DNA of 64,000 nt from Pseudomonas sp. B21_DOA (GCA_030544685.1 CP086683.1:2852001-2916000); one strand, 5' to 3'; shown: positions 27,574 to 37,255, counted from the first letter of the stretch. Translations and numbers: made by a program. The notes: generated by a model from the sequence alone, not told the origin.

Positions 27574-27597
27574 GCCCCGACTTCAAGGAACCTTGTT

Positions 27598-29740
27598 ATG
27601 AGCGAAGCCATTCGTTACGAAAAAGGCCAGGACGGTATCGTCGTGCTGACCATGGACATGCCGGGCCAGAGCGCCAACACCATGAACGCCGTGTACCGCG
27701 AGGCCATGGCCGCTTGCGTTGCCCGCTTGCTGGCCGAGAAAGACAGCATTGCCGGAGTGATCATTACCTCGGCGAAGAAAACCTTTTTGCCGGCGGCGAC
27801 CTCAATGAATTGATCAAGGTCGGCAAGCCCGAAGCCAAAGCCTTCTACGACATGGTGCTGACCCTCAAGGCGCAATTGCGCAACCTGGAAACCCTCGGCA
27901 AACCGGTGGTCGCGGCGATCAACGGCGCTGCGCTGGGCGGCGGCTGGGAAATCTGTCTGGCCTGTCACCACCGCATTGCTGTTAATGACGCCTCGGTGCA
28001 ACTCGGTCTTCCGGAAGTGACCCTGGGCCTTTTGCCGGGCGGCGGCGGGGTGGTGCGCATGGTGCGCATGCTCGGCATCGAAAAAGCCCTGCCGTACTTG
28101 CTTGAAGGCAAGAAGGTGCGCCCGCAACAGGCGTTGCAGGCCGGGCTGATCGATGAGTTGGCAGCGGATCCAGACGAATTGTTGGCCAAGGCGCGCGCTT
28201 GGATTATGGCCAATCCGGCGGCAGTGCAACGCTGGGACGTCAAGGGGTACCAGATTCCTGGCGGCACGCCATCCAACCCGAAAGTGGCGCAGATGCTGGC
28301 GATCGCGCCATCGATCCTGCGCACGAAAACCCAAGGCACGTTGCCAGCGCCAGAGAAGATTCTATGCGCGGCGGTGGAGGGCGCTCAGGTCGATTTCGAC
28401 ACCGCGCACCTGATCGAAACCCGCTACTTCACCGAGCTGACGACCGGGCAAATCTCGAAAAACCTGATCGGTACGTTCTGGTTCCAGTTGAACGAGATCA
28501 ACGCCGGCGGTTCAAGACCGCAAGGTTTTGCGCCCTATAAAACCCGCAAAGTCGGTGTGCTCGGCGCCGGAATGATGGGCGCAGGCATCGCGTTCGTCAG
28601 CGCCTCGGCCGGTATCGACGTCGTCCTCAAGGACATCAACCTTGCCGCTGCCGAGAAGGGCAAAGCGCATTCCGCAGCGCTGCTGGACAAGAAAGTTGCC
28701 CGTGGCCAAATGACTCCCGAACAGCGCGAAGCGGTGCTGGCGCGAATCGTTGCGAGCGAAAGTGATGCCGATCTGGCCGGTTGCGATCTGATCATCGAAG
28801 CGGTGTTCGAGGATCGCCAGCTCAAAGCCAGGGTGTCCGCCGCCGCGCAACAGGTCGTGGGCGACGAAGCGGTCATTGCTTCCAATACGTCGACGCTGCC
28901 GATCACCGGTCTGGCGACGGCGGTGGCCGATCAAAGCAAATTCATCGGCCTGCATTTCTTCAGTCCGGTAGAAAAAATGCCGCTGGTGGAAATCATCAAA
29001 GGTGCGCAGACCAGCGCCGAAACTCTCGCTCGCGGTTTCGATTTCGTTCTGCAAATCAAGAAAACTCCGATCGTGGTTAACGACAGTCGCGGCTTCTTTA
29101 CCTCGCGGGTGTTCGGCACGTTTACCAACGAAGGCATTGCCATGCTTGGCGAAGGCGTCAGTGCGCCGATGATCGAAACCGAAGCGCGCAAGGCCGGAAT
29201 GCCGGTCGGGCCTCTGGCAATCTCCGACGAAGTTTCCTCAGTCTGATGAGCCATATCCGTCAGCAGACGGCCAAGGACTTACAAGCAGAGGGGAAACCGC
29301 TGATTGAGCACCCGGCCTCTGCTGTGATTGACTTGATGCTCAATGAATTCAAGCGACCGGGTAAAGCTGCCGGAGGCGGTTTCTATGAGTATCCAGCCGG
29401 TGCCCAGAAGCATTTATGGCCGGAGCTGAAAACGCGCTTCGAGAAGGCCGACGGACAGATCTCTGCGAAGGATGTGCGTGATCGGCTGTTGTTTGTGCAG
29501 GCCATCGAAACCGTGCGCTGTGTGGAGGAGGGCGTGCTGACCTCGACGGCGGACGCCAACGTCGGCTCGATCTTCGGCATCGGTTTCGCCGCGTGGACCG
29601 GCGGTGCGCTGCAGTTCATCAACCAGTATGGCCTGAAGGACTTCATCGCCCGCGCGCAGTATCTGGCGGAACAATACGGCGAGCGCTTTACCCCGCCAGC
29701 GCTGCTGCTGGACAAAGCGGCGAAAGGTGAAATGTTCTAG
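27598..29740 (+). pseudogene. 3-hydroxyacyl-CoA dehydrogenase / enoyl-CoA hydratase, two frameshifts
   Basis: A FadJ-like two-domain enzyme of about 714 residues. The N-terminal crotonase domain has AGGDLNELIKVG and NGAALGGGWEICLACHHR. The dehydrogenase domain has the NAD motif VGVLGAGMMGAGIA, ASNTSTLPI and HFFSPVEKMPLVEI. Breaks: one T lost from a run at 27784-27788 (ACCTTTTTGCC), and one C lost at 29236-29237 (GTTTCCTCAG), after which LMSHIRQQTAKDL continues. The product hydrates enoyl-CoA and oxidises hydroxyacyl-CoA. The start is ATG 27598 with AAGGAA upstream. Confidence 0.9.
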
Positions 29741-29832
29741 GGCGAGCGAGCATTTCGGGGCTTGCCTTGGCCACGTGTTTCAAGGCAGGCTCTGGGGTGT
29801 TCATTATTCCCATCATGTGTCAGGTATTTTTT

Positions 29833-30555
29833 ATGTCGTTGCGCATCTGCATTCTCGAAACCGACATCCTGCGGCCCGAATTGATTGACCAATATCAGGG
29901 CTATGGGCAGATGTTCCAGCGCCTGTTCTCGCAACAACCCATCGCCGCTGAGTTCACCGTCTATAACGTGGTGAATGGCGAATACCCAAGCGACGACCAA
30001 ACCTTCGATGCGTATCTGGTCACCGGTAGCAAGGCTGATTCGTTCGGCACGGATCCATGGATCCAGACCCTCAAAACCTATCTTTTGAATCGCTACGAAC
30101 GCGGCGACAAATTGCTCGGCGTGTGCTTCGGCCATCAATTGCTGGCGTTGCTGCTTGGTGGCAAGAGCGAGCGCGCATCCCAGGGTTGGGGCGTCGGCAC
30201 CCACAACTACAAGCTGGCGGCCAAAGCACCGTGGATGAGCCCGGTGCGCGAAGAGCTGACACTGCTGATCAGCCACCAGGATCAGGTAACCGAACTACCA
30301 GAGAACGCGACGGTGATCGCCTCCAGTGATTTTTGCCCGTTCGCGGCTTATCACATCAACGACCAGGTGCTTTGCTTCCAGGGCCACCCGGAATTCATTC
30401 ACGATTACTCGCGCGCGCTGCTTGATCTGCGCCAGGAAGCGCTGGGTTCGCAGATCTACAGCAAGGGTGTGGCAAGCCTTGAGCAGGAGCACCACGGCGC
30501 TACAGTAGCGGAGTGGATGATGCGATTTGTGGCGCACAAACCAGAAGCTGCCTGA
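29833..30555 (+). CDS. Class I glutamine amidotransferase
   Basis: A 240-residue stand-alone GATase1 domain starting MSLRICILETDILRPEL at ATG 29833. The nucleophile is Cys98 in LLGVCFGHQLLA, and the His-x-Glu pair is in CFQGHPEFIHDY. The overall layout is that of GMP-synthase-like amidotransferases (COG0518 type), which release ammonia from glutamine or hydrolyse gamma-glutamyl compounds. No synthase partner is adjacent, so the substrate is unknown. Confidence 0.85.
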   Translation: MSLRICILETDILRPELIDQYQGYGQMFQRLFSQQPIAAEFTVYNVVNGEYPSDDQTFDAYLVTGSKADSFGTDPWIQTLKTYLLNRYERGDKLLGVCFGHQLLALLLGGKSERASQGWGVGTHNYKLAAKAPWMSPVREELTLLISHQDQVTELPENATVIASSDFCPFAAYHINDQVLCFQGHPEFIHDYSRALLDLRQEALGSQIYSKGVASLEQEHHGATVAEWMMRFVAHKPEAA

Positions 30556-30568
30556 CAATTGCAAGATC

Positions 30569-30633
30569 AAAGATCGCAGCCTTCGGCAGCTCCTACACTG
30601 ACATTCTGTAGGCGCTGCCGAAGGCTGCGATCA
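30569..30633. repeat. Inverted repeat, fifth REP-like family
   Basis: AAGATCGCAGCCTTCGGCAGC faces its near-complement GCTGCCGAAGGCTGCGATCA across about 20 bases, between convergent genes. Confidence 0.85.
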
Positions 30634-30641
30634 TTTGCTTT

Positions 30642-31613
30642 CTACAACCAGCCCGACTTCTTGAAACTCGCCCACAAACTCACACACCCCACCGCAATAA
30701 ACCCCAGCACCGCAAAATAACCGTAATGCCAGGTCAATTCCGGCATGTTCTGGAAGTTCATCCCGTAAATCCCCGCCACCGCTGTCGGGAACGCGAGAAT
30801 TGCCGCCCACGCTGCAAACTTGCGCTGCACCACGCTCTGCCGTGATGCCTCGAGCAACACGCCAATCTCGATGGTCTGGCTGGCAATGTCCGCCAGCGTG
30901 GTCAGGTCTTCCATCTGCCGCGTCACGTGGATCTGCACATCGCGAAAGTACGGGCGCATGTTCTTGTCGATGAACGGGAAGCTGAGCTTTTGCAGCTCTT
31001 CGCCGATTTCCACCATCGGTGCCGCGTAGCGACGCAAGCGCACCACATCACGGCGCAAACCGTGCAGCTTCTGGATGTCTCGCTCGTTTAGGGCACTGCA
31101 CAGCACGTTGCGCTCCAGCTCATCGATCTCGGCGTGGATCGCTTCGCCCACCGGCTGATAGTTCTCGATGACGAAATCGAGCAGCGCATACAGGACGAAA
31201 TCCTCCCCGTGCTCGAGCAACAAAGGGCGCGCTTCACAGCGTTGGCGCACATAGGCGTACGACGCGGAATGGCCGTTTCGTGCGGTGATGATGTAACCCC
31301 TGCCGGCGAAGATATGCGTTTCGATGAATTGCAAAACGCCGTTTTCGCGAACCGGTGAGTAGGTGACGATAAACAGAGCGTCACCAAAGGTTTCCAGTTT
31401 CGGTCGGCTGTGTTTTTCCAACGCGTCTTCGATGGCCAGTTCATGCAGATTGAACTGGCGTTGCAGGTTGGACAATTCCTGTGCGTCCGGTTCTTCCAGA
31501 CCGATCCAGACGAAGTGGCCGGGCTTGGCCGCCCACGCAGCACCTTCGTCCAGCGAAATATTGGTGACTTTCTTACCCTCGCTGTACACCGCAGCAGCAA
31601 CAACTCGACCCAT
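30642..31613 (-). CDS. CorA-family divalent cation transporter
   Basis: A 323-residue protein with a large soluble N-terminal domain, a long helix, and two C-terminal membrane helices. The pore signature YGMNFQNMPEL follows the first helix (near residue 285), as in CorA Mg2+ channels. A basic KKSGWL end is also typical. It probably moves magnesium or other divalent metal ions. ATG 31613 has only a weak ribosome site. The gene is monocistronic. Confidence 0.9.
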   Translation of the reverse strand: MGRVVAAAVYSEGKKVTNISLDEGAAWAAKPGHFVWIGLEEPDAQELSNLQRQFNLHELAIEDALEKHSRPKLETFGDALFIVTYSPVRENGVLQFIETHIFAGRGYIITARNGHSASYAYVRQRCEARPLLLEHGEDFVLYALLDFVIENYQPVGEAIHAEIDELERNVLCSALNERDIQKLHGLRRDVVRLRRYAAPMVEIGEELQKLSFPFIDKNMRPYFRDVQIHVTRQMEDLTTLADIASQTIEIGVLLEASRQSVVQRKFAAWAAILAFPTAVAGIYGMNFQNMPELTWHYGYFAVLGFIAVGCVSLWASFKKSGWL

Positions 31614-31720
31614 GGTGGTGGTTCACTTCTTCTTGGCAGATGGCAGGAGAACAAGGCTTCAGCTTAGCCGTGTCGCTGCTTGAGAGTCAGTGAAACTTCT
31701 ACAGTTCATCTGGCAAAAGA

Positions 31721-31746
31721 AAACCCGCACAGGGCGGGTTTGTTTT
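31721..31746. terminator. Bidirectional terminator next to the acyltransferase gene
   Basis: AAACCCGC pairs with GCGGGTTT around ACAGG. T-rich tails lie on both sides (TGTTTTT on plus, TTTTCTTTT on minus), directly after the acyltransferase stop. Confidence 0.8.
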
Positions 31747-32469
31747 TCACGCGGCTTGCAGTTGCCGATCCATCGACTCGATGCACTCGCGCATCTGCTC
31801 GCGGCATCGCTCAATGAGCATGGGCATGTCGTCCATGGTCAATCCGACTGTAGGAATCGCCGGCAAGGAACGTATGAGAACGTTGCCACTGCGCCAGCGA
31901 TTCAGGCGCATGTGCTTGACGTAGCTGCTCACGCACACCGGAACGATCGGCACGCCGGCGGCAATCGCCATCTGGAACGCGCCTTTCTTGAACGGCAACA
32001 GATCTTCACCGAGGTTGCGGGTGCCTTCCGGAAACACCCAGATCGAGGTGTCTTCGTTCTGCAAGGTGTGGGTCGTGGTCAGCATCGACTGCCGCGCCTT
32101 GTGCGCATTGCCACGGTCGATCAACACATTGCCGGCCAGCCAGAACAACTGGCCGAACAACGGCACCCACTTCAGGCTTTTCTTGCCGATACACACGGTG
32201 CGACGAGGGACGACATTGCCGAACACGAACAGATCGTAGTTGGACTGATGGTTGGCGATGATCACGCAACTGTCGGGCTTTTTCATCAAGCCGTTGACCT
32301 CCGACTTGACCCGCAAACGCAAGATACACATCGCCGGCAAAGCATAGAGACGGGCGCAGAGTCGGCTGTTGTCCGGGTTGAACGGGCGGCACAATCCGAG
32401 GATCACGCCGAGCACGCCCGCCAAAATAAAGTGCAGGCCCATCAACAACATACGAAGCACGAACAGCAT
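31747..32469 (-). CDS. 1-acyl-glycerol-3-phosphate acyltransferase (PlsC-like)
   Basis: A 240-residue inner-membrane enzyme with N-terminal hydrophobic helices. The catalytic HX4D motif is in ANHQSNYDLF (near residue 75). WVFPEGTRNLGEDLLPFKKG holds the phosphate-binding EGTR block, and VPIVPVC the third block. It would acylate lysophosphatidic acid in phospholipid synthesis; paralogues exist in Pseudomonas, so the exact role is not fixed. Confidence 0.9.
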   Translation of the reverse strand: MLFVLRMLLMGLHFILAGVLGVILGLCRPFNPDNSRLCARLYALPAMCILRLRVKSEVNGLMKKPDSCVIIANHQSNYDLFVFGNVVPRRTVCIGKKSLKWVPLFGQLFWLAGNVLIDRGNAHKARQSMLTTTHTLQNEDTSIWVFPEGTRNLGEDLLPFKKGAFQMAIAAGVPIVPVCVSSYVKHMRLNRWRSGNVLIRSLPAIPTVGLTMDDMPMLIERCREQMRECIESMDRQLQAA

Positions 32470-32635
32470 TTTTACAGGCCCACCGGGACAAAAGGTGGCG
32501 CAGTGTACGGATGTGCACTGTTTTCGGCAATTGCCGCTATAGAGTCCGGAGATGGCCGATGTTTAAGCGCATGTTTCAGTATTGCCTGTCAGGCGCGTCC
32601 TAGAGCTTCCAGTGAATATTCAACGCGGCATGTAA

Positions 32636-32665
32636 GAAAAAGCCCGACACGCGGATCGGGCTTTT
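32636..32665 (-). terminator. Terminator of the crotonase-family gene
   Basis: On the minus strand AAAAGCCCGAT ... GTCGGGCTTTTT forms a hairpin with a U-run, 26 bases after the stop at 32691. Confidence 0.75.
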
Positions 32666-32690
32666 CGCTAGCGCGCAGATCTCGGACGAA

Positions 32691-33380
32691 TCAGCCTAAA
32701 TGCTGTTGATCCTGGACAATGGCGTCATCGAGGGTTTCCAGCAGCTGCTTGCGCACTTTGAGTTTGGTGTTCTTGTGCGCCAGCATGTTGATCTTCTTCA
32801 ACTGACGCGCGGCAGCCAGCGCGGCGCCTTGCAATTCTTCGGCAGTGACGACCTTGTCGAGGAAACCTGCGTCAACTGCGCTTTGCGGGTCGAACATCTC
32901 GCCGTTGATCACCGAGCGATGGAAAGCCGAACGCCGCAAGCGATCGCGCGCCAACTCGATACCAGCATGGTGCATGGTCATGCCGATCTGCACTTCGTTA
33001 AGACCAATACTGAACGGGCCGTCGACGCCAATGCGGTAATCGGCAGACAACAGCAGGAAAGCGCCCTTGGCCACGGCGTGTCCCGGGCAAGCAACGATCA
33101 CTGGGAACGGGTGAGAGAGCAGGCGGCGCGCCAATGTCGAACCGGCCGTCACCAGCGCAACGGCCTCTTTCGGGCCGGCGGTCATCACCTTCAGATCATA
33201 ACCACCCGACAGAATCCCCGGCTGCCCGGTAATGATCACCACGGCGCGATCCGCCACCGCCTGATCCAGCGCCGCGTTAAACGCCGCAATCACATCCGGA
33301 GAAATCGCGTTGACCTTGCCATTGTTCAGGGTCAGGGTCGCGATACCGTCTTCGAGGTGGTAGGCAATCAACTCGCTCAT
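32691..33380 (-). CDS. Crotonase/enoyl-CoA hydratase-family protein
   Basis: A 229-residue protein of the crotonase fold: IATLTLNNGKVNAISPD at the start, the first oxyanion-hole segment ILSGGYDLKVM, and GHAVAKGAFLLLSADYRIG for the second. It is short for the family. The usual catalytic glutamates of enoyl-CoA hydratases are not obvious, so it may be an isomerase or another crotonase-type enzyme. It stands alone. Confidence 0.82.
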   Translation of the reverse strand: MSELIAYHLEDGIATLTLNNGKVNAISPDVIAAFNAALDQAVADRAVVIITGQPGILSGGYDLKVMTAGPKEAVALVTAGSTLARRLLSHPFPVIVACPGHAVAKGAFLLLSADYRIGVDGPFSIGLNEVQIGMTMHHAGIELARDRLRRSAFHRSVINGEMFDPQSAVDAGFLDKVVTAEELQGAALAAARQLKKINMLAHKNTKLKVRKQLLETLDDAIVQDQQHLG

Positions 33381-33608
33381 GACGCTATTCCTTATTAGAA
33401 AGATGGGCAGACGTTACCCACCGTCGCAGGCCAGGTAAAGCGCCGTGACTGACCTGCCGGTCACCATTTCGGCGTTCAGCCTGCGCCGCACACCTCTTGC
33501 CTTCTATAAAGGAAGCGCGCGCCTCACCCGAGATTGGCGGGTTTGCCATCGTCTTCATGGGCCGAACGCAGCGTGCACTCTTAAGCGCATGAAAATTCTG
33601 AAAAAAGT

Positions 33609-33637
33609 TTGCCATCAGGAAAGCTTTCGACTACATT
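33609..33637 (+). promoter_or_regulatory. Promoter of tRNA-Ser
   Basis: TTGCCA, a 17-base spacer and TACATT, followed by the G+C-rich AGCGCGCC discriminator typical of stringently controlled stable-RNA promoters. The tRNA begins about 39 bases after the -10 box. Confidence 0.65.
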
Positions 33638-33675
33638 AGCGCGCCTCGACAGACAGAACATGTCTGCAGAGATAC

Positions 33676-33765
33676 GGTGAAGTGTCCGAGTGGCTTAAGG
33701 AGCACGCCTGGAAAGTGTGTATACAGGAAACTGTATCGAGAGTTCGAATCTCTCCTTCACCGCCA
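33676..33765 (+). tRNA. tRNA-Ser(GGA)
   Basis: A 90-base tRNA with acceptor stem GGTGAAG / CTTCACC and encoded CCA. The anticodon stem is CACGC / GTGTG with loop CTGGAAA (anticodon GGA). It has a long class II variable arm (TATACAGGAAACTGTAT) and T-arm GAGAG-TTCGAAT-CTCTC. Confidence 0.97.
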
Positions 33766-33775
33766 CATTGAATAT

Positions 33776-33810
33776 CAAAAAACCCGATTTCGAAAGAGGT
33801 CGGGTTTTTT
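33776..33810 (+). terminator. Terminator of tRNA-Ser
   Basis: AAAAAACCCGA and TCGGGTTTTTT flank a 12-base loop, 11 bases after the tRNA. Confidence 0.9.
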
Positions 33811-33999
33811 GCTTTCTGCGTGTTCGAAAATTGCTCGGTCATCATTTGCTGCTCATTGATCGGCTGCGCGCAGGGGTCGAAATCCGGTTTTGTTGGCGTT
33901 GAACTATTGTACTGACCAGTTAGAATGGCCGCATTCATGGCTCTGCGTCACTCGCTGCATCAACAAGGGTCGAGATTTACATTACTGAGGTAGAGAGTA

Positions 34000-35557
34000 G
34001 TGGAACCGCTATTTGCAGTCGTTGCGACCACAGGATATTTGCTCCTCGTCGAGGTGCATTCCAGAAAAGTTATCCCGCTCGAGAACGAACGCACTGAATA
34101 TTACGGCGTTTCATGGTTTCCGGGGGCAAGGATTTTGTGCTCAGCCACTCTGGGCTGGATAACGTAAAGCTGAAGGATATCCAGACCTACGCGACCTCAG
34201 AAGTGGGATTTCTTTCGCACGGTAGTTTCCATTCCGAAACCTTTCTCTCGGAACCACACCAGCTGCTCTGCGCATCTGACGGTCGCGTGGTGTGTACCAA
34301 CACCGGACGTAACGCGATCACTGTGGTCGACCTGGAAAAGCCCGGGCATTTTCAGGAAAAGCGGCTGAGCAACGTTCGCTGGGATCGTCTTTCACTGGAA
34401 GAAATCACCGGCGATCATCTCAATTCCGTATTCGAAAAAGATGGTCATCTTTATGTCATCGCTCACGGCCACCATAACGGTTCGTTAATGGCAGTACTGA
34501 CTTATCCGGCGTTGGAGCTGGTCAGTGTCAAGCCCATTGAGCGACGTACGGGCCTGCACAATGTGTGGATATCGGACGAAGGGCAGAAAATTGCCTGCCA
34601 CAGCAATATCGGTGCGCTGATCGATCTGGAAAGCAACGAAGTTCTCTGGGAGGCGGGGAGTCCAATCTATACGCGAGGCCTGGCCGTTTCGTCCGACATC
34701 ATGCTGGTGGGAGAAAGCCAGATGACCGGACGTGATTTGCGCCGCAGCTCCATGAGCGGTTTGTGGGTTCTGGAACGGGGAACCTATAAAGCACTGGACT
34801 ACATCTGCCTTGGTCCTTACGGCGCCGTCAACGAAGTCCGCTTGTTGAACGTAAAAGACTATGCTCACCACGGCCATACTTTTCCGTTTGTATCGGAGTT
34901 GTTCGAGCGAAGTCTGTTCAACCGTAAGTCTGAAGAGCGTCTGGCTGCTTGCCAGCGTTCGAAAAACATTCAGCAGGAGTGGGCGGGCGTCGAACTCGTC
35001 TACGGCGTGCCGAAGACACTCGAAGACGGCGGCAAAGAGGCCATCCTTGGTAACCTGTGTCTGATCAAGAAGATTGAAGACGTTTCGCAAGCACAACGCA
35101 GCCTGGCGTTCAGTTATTCGTTGGACACGCCATCTACCGATTCTCACGTTGCGGTGGTGACTTATCAGGGCAGTGGCGGTGACACGGATATGAACGCACT
35201 GCTGATACAGCCTATCAATGATGTCGAGGCCGGACTGGTACTTTGGACAAATGATGGCGCGCACTGGAATCCCGAGCCCGATGTGCAGGTGACGGGACTT
35301 CCTCATAGCGGTGACGTTCGCGTGGTAGCGAGTGAAGCAGGGCTGGAATTTTATCTGAATGACGAATGGCGTCTTACCGTAGACGCAGCCAGGCTGCCTT
35401 TTCTCGAGGGCTCATTGGGTATTCGCTGGATCGGATCGACTATCAGCCGGTTTATCGAATAACGGTCAATCATGATGTCTGGCCCGATCTACGGCTTTTG
35501 AGCGGCGAGTTGCCGCTCAAGACTAACGTGTTTGAACTCAGACTCTACGCGAGATGA
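34000..35557 (+). pseudogene. Propeller-like hypothetical protein coupled to cysC, two frameshifts
   Basis: From GTG 34000 (GAGG upstream) the frame gives MEPLFAVVATTGYLLLVEVH and on to GVSWFPG. One G seems lost from GGGGG at 34122-34126; the next frame runs GKDFVLSHSGLDN to LEGSLGIR. A C seems lost at about 35424-35426, and the third frame gives LDRIDYQPVYRITVNHDV to stop 35557. Together this is about 519 residues. Repeats such as LYVIAHGHHNGSLMAVL, VWISDEGQKIACHS and SGLWVLERGTYKALDYI look like blades of a beta-propeller. The stop is 8 bases before cysC. Function unknown. Confidence 0.68.
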
Positions 35558-35565
35558 GGAAACGT

Positions 35566-36175
35566 ATGACAAGCGAAAAAAACAGCGTGCCTGAGAATGT
35601 CGTTCTGCACCCTACGCAAGTTGCTCCCAGTGATCGGGAGCGTGCCGTGGCGCAGAAGCCTTTTACCATTTGGTTTACCGGATTGAGCGGTTCAGGCAAA
35701 TCGACGCTGGCGTTCGCGATTGAAAAAAGCTAATTGAAAGTGGCAAGCCTGCCTTCGTGCTGGATGGCGATAATGTTCGTCACGGACTTTGCAGCGACTT
35801 GGGTTTCAGTGCTGAGGATCGCTCCGAAAATATTCGCCGTATCGCTGAAGTAGCGCGTTTGATGAATGACGCGGGTATCACCGTGATGGTGGCATGTATC
35901 TCTCCGACCAGAGTGAGCCGTGAAAAAGCCCGATCCGTCATTGGCGACGAGCGTTTCTTGAGGTCTATCTGAACACGCCACTCGATGTATGTGAGCGGCT
36001 GGATCCTAAGGGACTTTATCGCAAGGCCCGCGCTGGTCTGATCCCGGAGTTTACGGGGATCAGCGCACCTTACGAAGTGCCTGAATCTCCCGCCTTGGTT
36101 TTCGATGCAAGTCAAATGTCAGTCTCGGCCTGCGTAGAGGAAATCGTCTCCAAGGCCAACGGTCTTGGGCGATAG
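35566..36175 (+). pseudogene. cysC: Adenylylsulfate kinase, two frameshifts
   Basis: Phosphorylates APS to PAPS. The P-loop is in [18 protein letters not shown], then [27 protein letters not shown] and [12 protein letters not shown]. The end runs [25 protein letters not shown] and [13 protein letters not shown] to stop 36175. Breaks: one A lost at 35723-35728 (GAAAAAAGC) and one C lost at 35956-35958 (TTTCTTG). Repaired, it is about 203 residues, a complete single-domain CysC. It is translationally linked to the propeller-like gene, not to sulfate-assimilation genes. Confidence 0.9.
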
Positions 36176-36338
36176 GGCTCCAATTGTCCAATTGGGGCGG
36201 ATCCTCCGCTCGTCGGAGACCAGGCTTCGTGTACGGCTAGTCCCGGAATGACCGGCTAGTCTCAAAATCCTCGGAGGTCGATATTTTTCAGGCAAAACAT
36301 TTTTGCCAGTATCGGCCCGGTTCCGCAGGGGAGAGGCT

Positions 36339-36527
36339 ATGACAGGTCCATATATCGAAGACGATGGCGCTGAGTTTTCCTTCAACAACTGTGTGCGCTG
36401 CGGTCAAACGGAGTATCAGTCGGGTTTTGGCGAAGATCCGGTGAGCACCGGCAAAATCAAATCCACGGCCCCGAAAGGGCCGAAAGCGAAATTCCTGCCC
36501 AGGGTCACGGCAAGGGCCAGAAAGTGA
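36339..36527 (+). CDS. Small hypothetical protein with a Cys pair
   Basis: A 62-residue protein from ATG 36339 with GGGGAGAGG upstream (MTGPYIEDDGAEFSF...). A CVRCG pair may bind metal; the C-terminal third is basic (KGPKAKFLPR). A hairpin terminator follows 12 bases later. No family recognised. The 163 bases before it hold no gene. Confidence 0.5.
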   Translation: MTGPYIEDDGAEFSFNNCVRCGQTEYQSGFGEDPVSTGKIKSTAPKGPKAKFLPRVTARARK

Positions 36528-36538
36528 TTTCATCCCGT

Positions 36539-36562
36539 ACCCCGTCACTGAACGGGGTTTTT
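36539..36562 (+). terminator. Terminator of the small Cys-pair gene
   Basis: ACCCCGT pairs with ACGGGGT around a 6-base loop and is followed by TTTT. Confidence 0.8.
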
Positions 36563-36603
36563 ACGTGCGCGGGAGTGCGGATCGGAAATGCCTGGCGGGC
36601 GTT

Positions 36604-36711
36604 GACATTAATGTCGGTTTTTTTCACAAACTTTTCACGTTGGTCAACGTAGGGTGAAGCCATCCGTTAGAAAGCAAGTCTCCAGCCCGTCTCCCCAGCG
36701 GGCTTTTTTTG
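36604..36711 (+). ncRNA. Candidate small RNA with operator and terminator
   Basis: TTGACA at 36602-36607 overlaps the perfect palindrome GACATTAATGTC (36604-36615). A further TAGGGT at about 36650 could be a -10 box. About 50 bases later AGCCCG...CGGGCT with a seven-T tail (36684-36710) ends the unit. It contains no open frame with a ribosome site and precedes the glycine-zipper gene. No RNA family is recognised. Confidence 0.35.
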
Positions 36712-36836
36712 CCCGGCATTAAACCTTTTTCCTGAGCGCGGTCCAATCGACGCTGCCGCCTGCGTCTGGACTTTCCTGCGCCGAGCACATTAAATCCCGC
36801 TCCTTCTCGTCATCCTGTTTATTTGAGGTTTTCGTC

Positions 36837-37208
36837 ATGCGTTTAACATTGCCTGCGTTGGTTCTTGGCCTTCTGGTTGCTCAAGGTGCGATGGCTGCCG
36901 GTGATGGCACCGCGGCGCTGGGCGGTGGCCTCGGTGGCGCGCTGGGTAACGTGGTCGGTCAGAAAATGGGCGGCAGCACCGGCGCCGCCATTGGCGCCGG
37001 CGTCGCGGGCGCAGCGGGCAGCGCAGTCGCCGCGCGCAAGGGCAGCCGCACCAAAGCGGCGATCGGCGGCGGTGTCGGTGCAGCCGGTGGCTCGGTGATC
37101 GGCAACAGCCTGGGCGGCCGCAACGGCGCCACCATCGGCGCGGGTCTGGGCGGTGCGGCCGGCGGCGCAGTCGGCAGCAATCTGGGCAAAGGCCATAAGC
37201 GCCACTAA
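36837..37208 (+). CDS. Glycine-zipper protein, first paralogue
   Basis: A 123-residue exported protein with signal peptide MRLTLPALVLGLLVAQGAMA. The mature part is a long run of G-x3-G repeats (GGGLGGALGNVVGQKMGGS, IGAGVAGAAGSAVAARKG), the glycine-zipper pattern of outer-membrane-associated or membrane-inserting proteins. It ends GKGHKRH. A paralogue follows 134 bases downstream. Each gene has its own terminator, so they are probably separate transcripts. Function unknown. Confidence 0.82.
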   Translation: MRLTLPALVLGLLVAQGAMAAGDGTAALGGGLGGALGNVVGQKMGGSTGAAIGAGVAGAAGSAVAARKGSRTKAAIGGGVGAAGGSVIGNSLGGRNGATIGAGLGGAAGGAVGSNLGKGHKRH

Positions 37209-37230
37209 TCCCGAACGCTGTCAGAAGAGG

Positions 37231-37255
37231 CCCGACTCGATGTCGGGCTTTTTCA
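37231..37255 (+). terminator. Terminator between the glycine-zipper genes
   Basis: GCCCGAC pairs with GTCGGGC around TCGAT, followed by TTTTTC. Confidence 0.85.
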
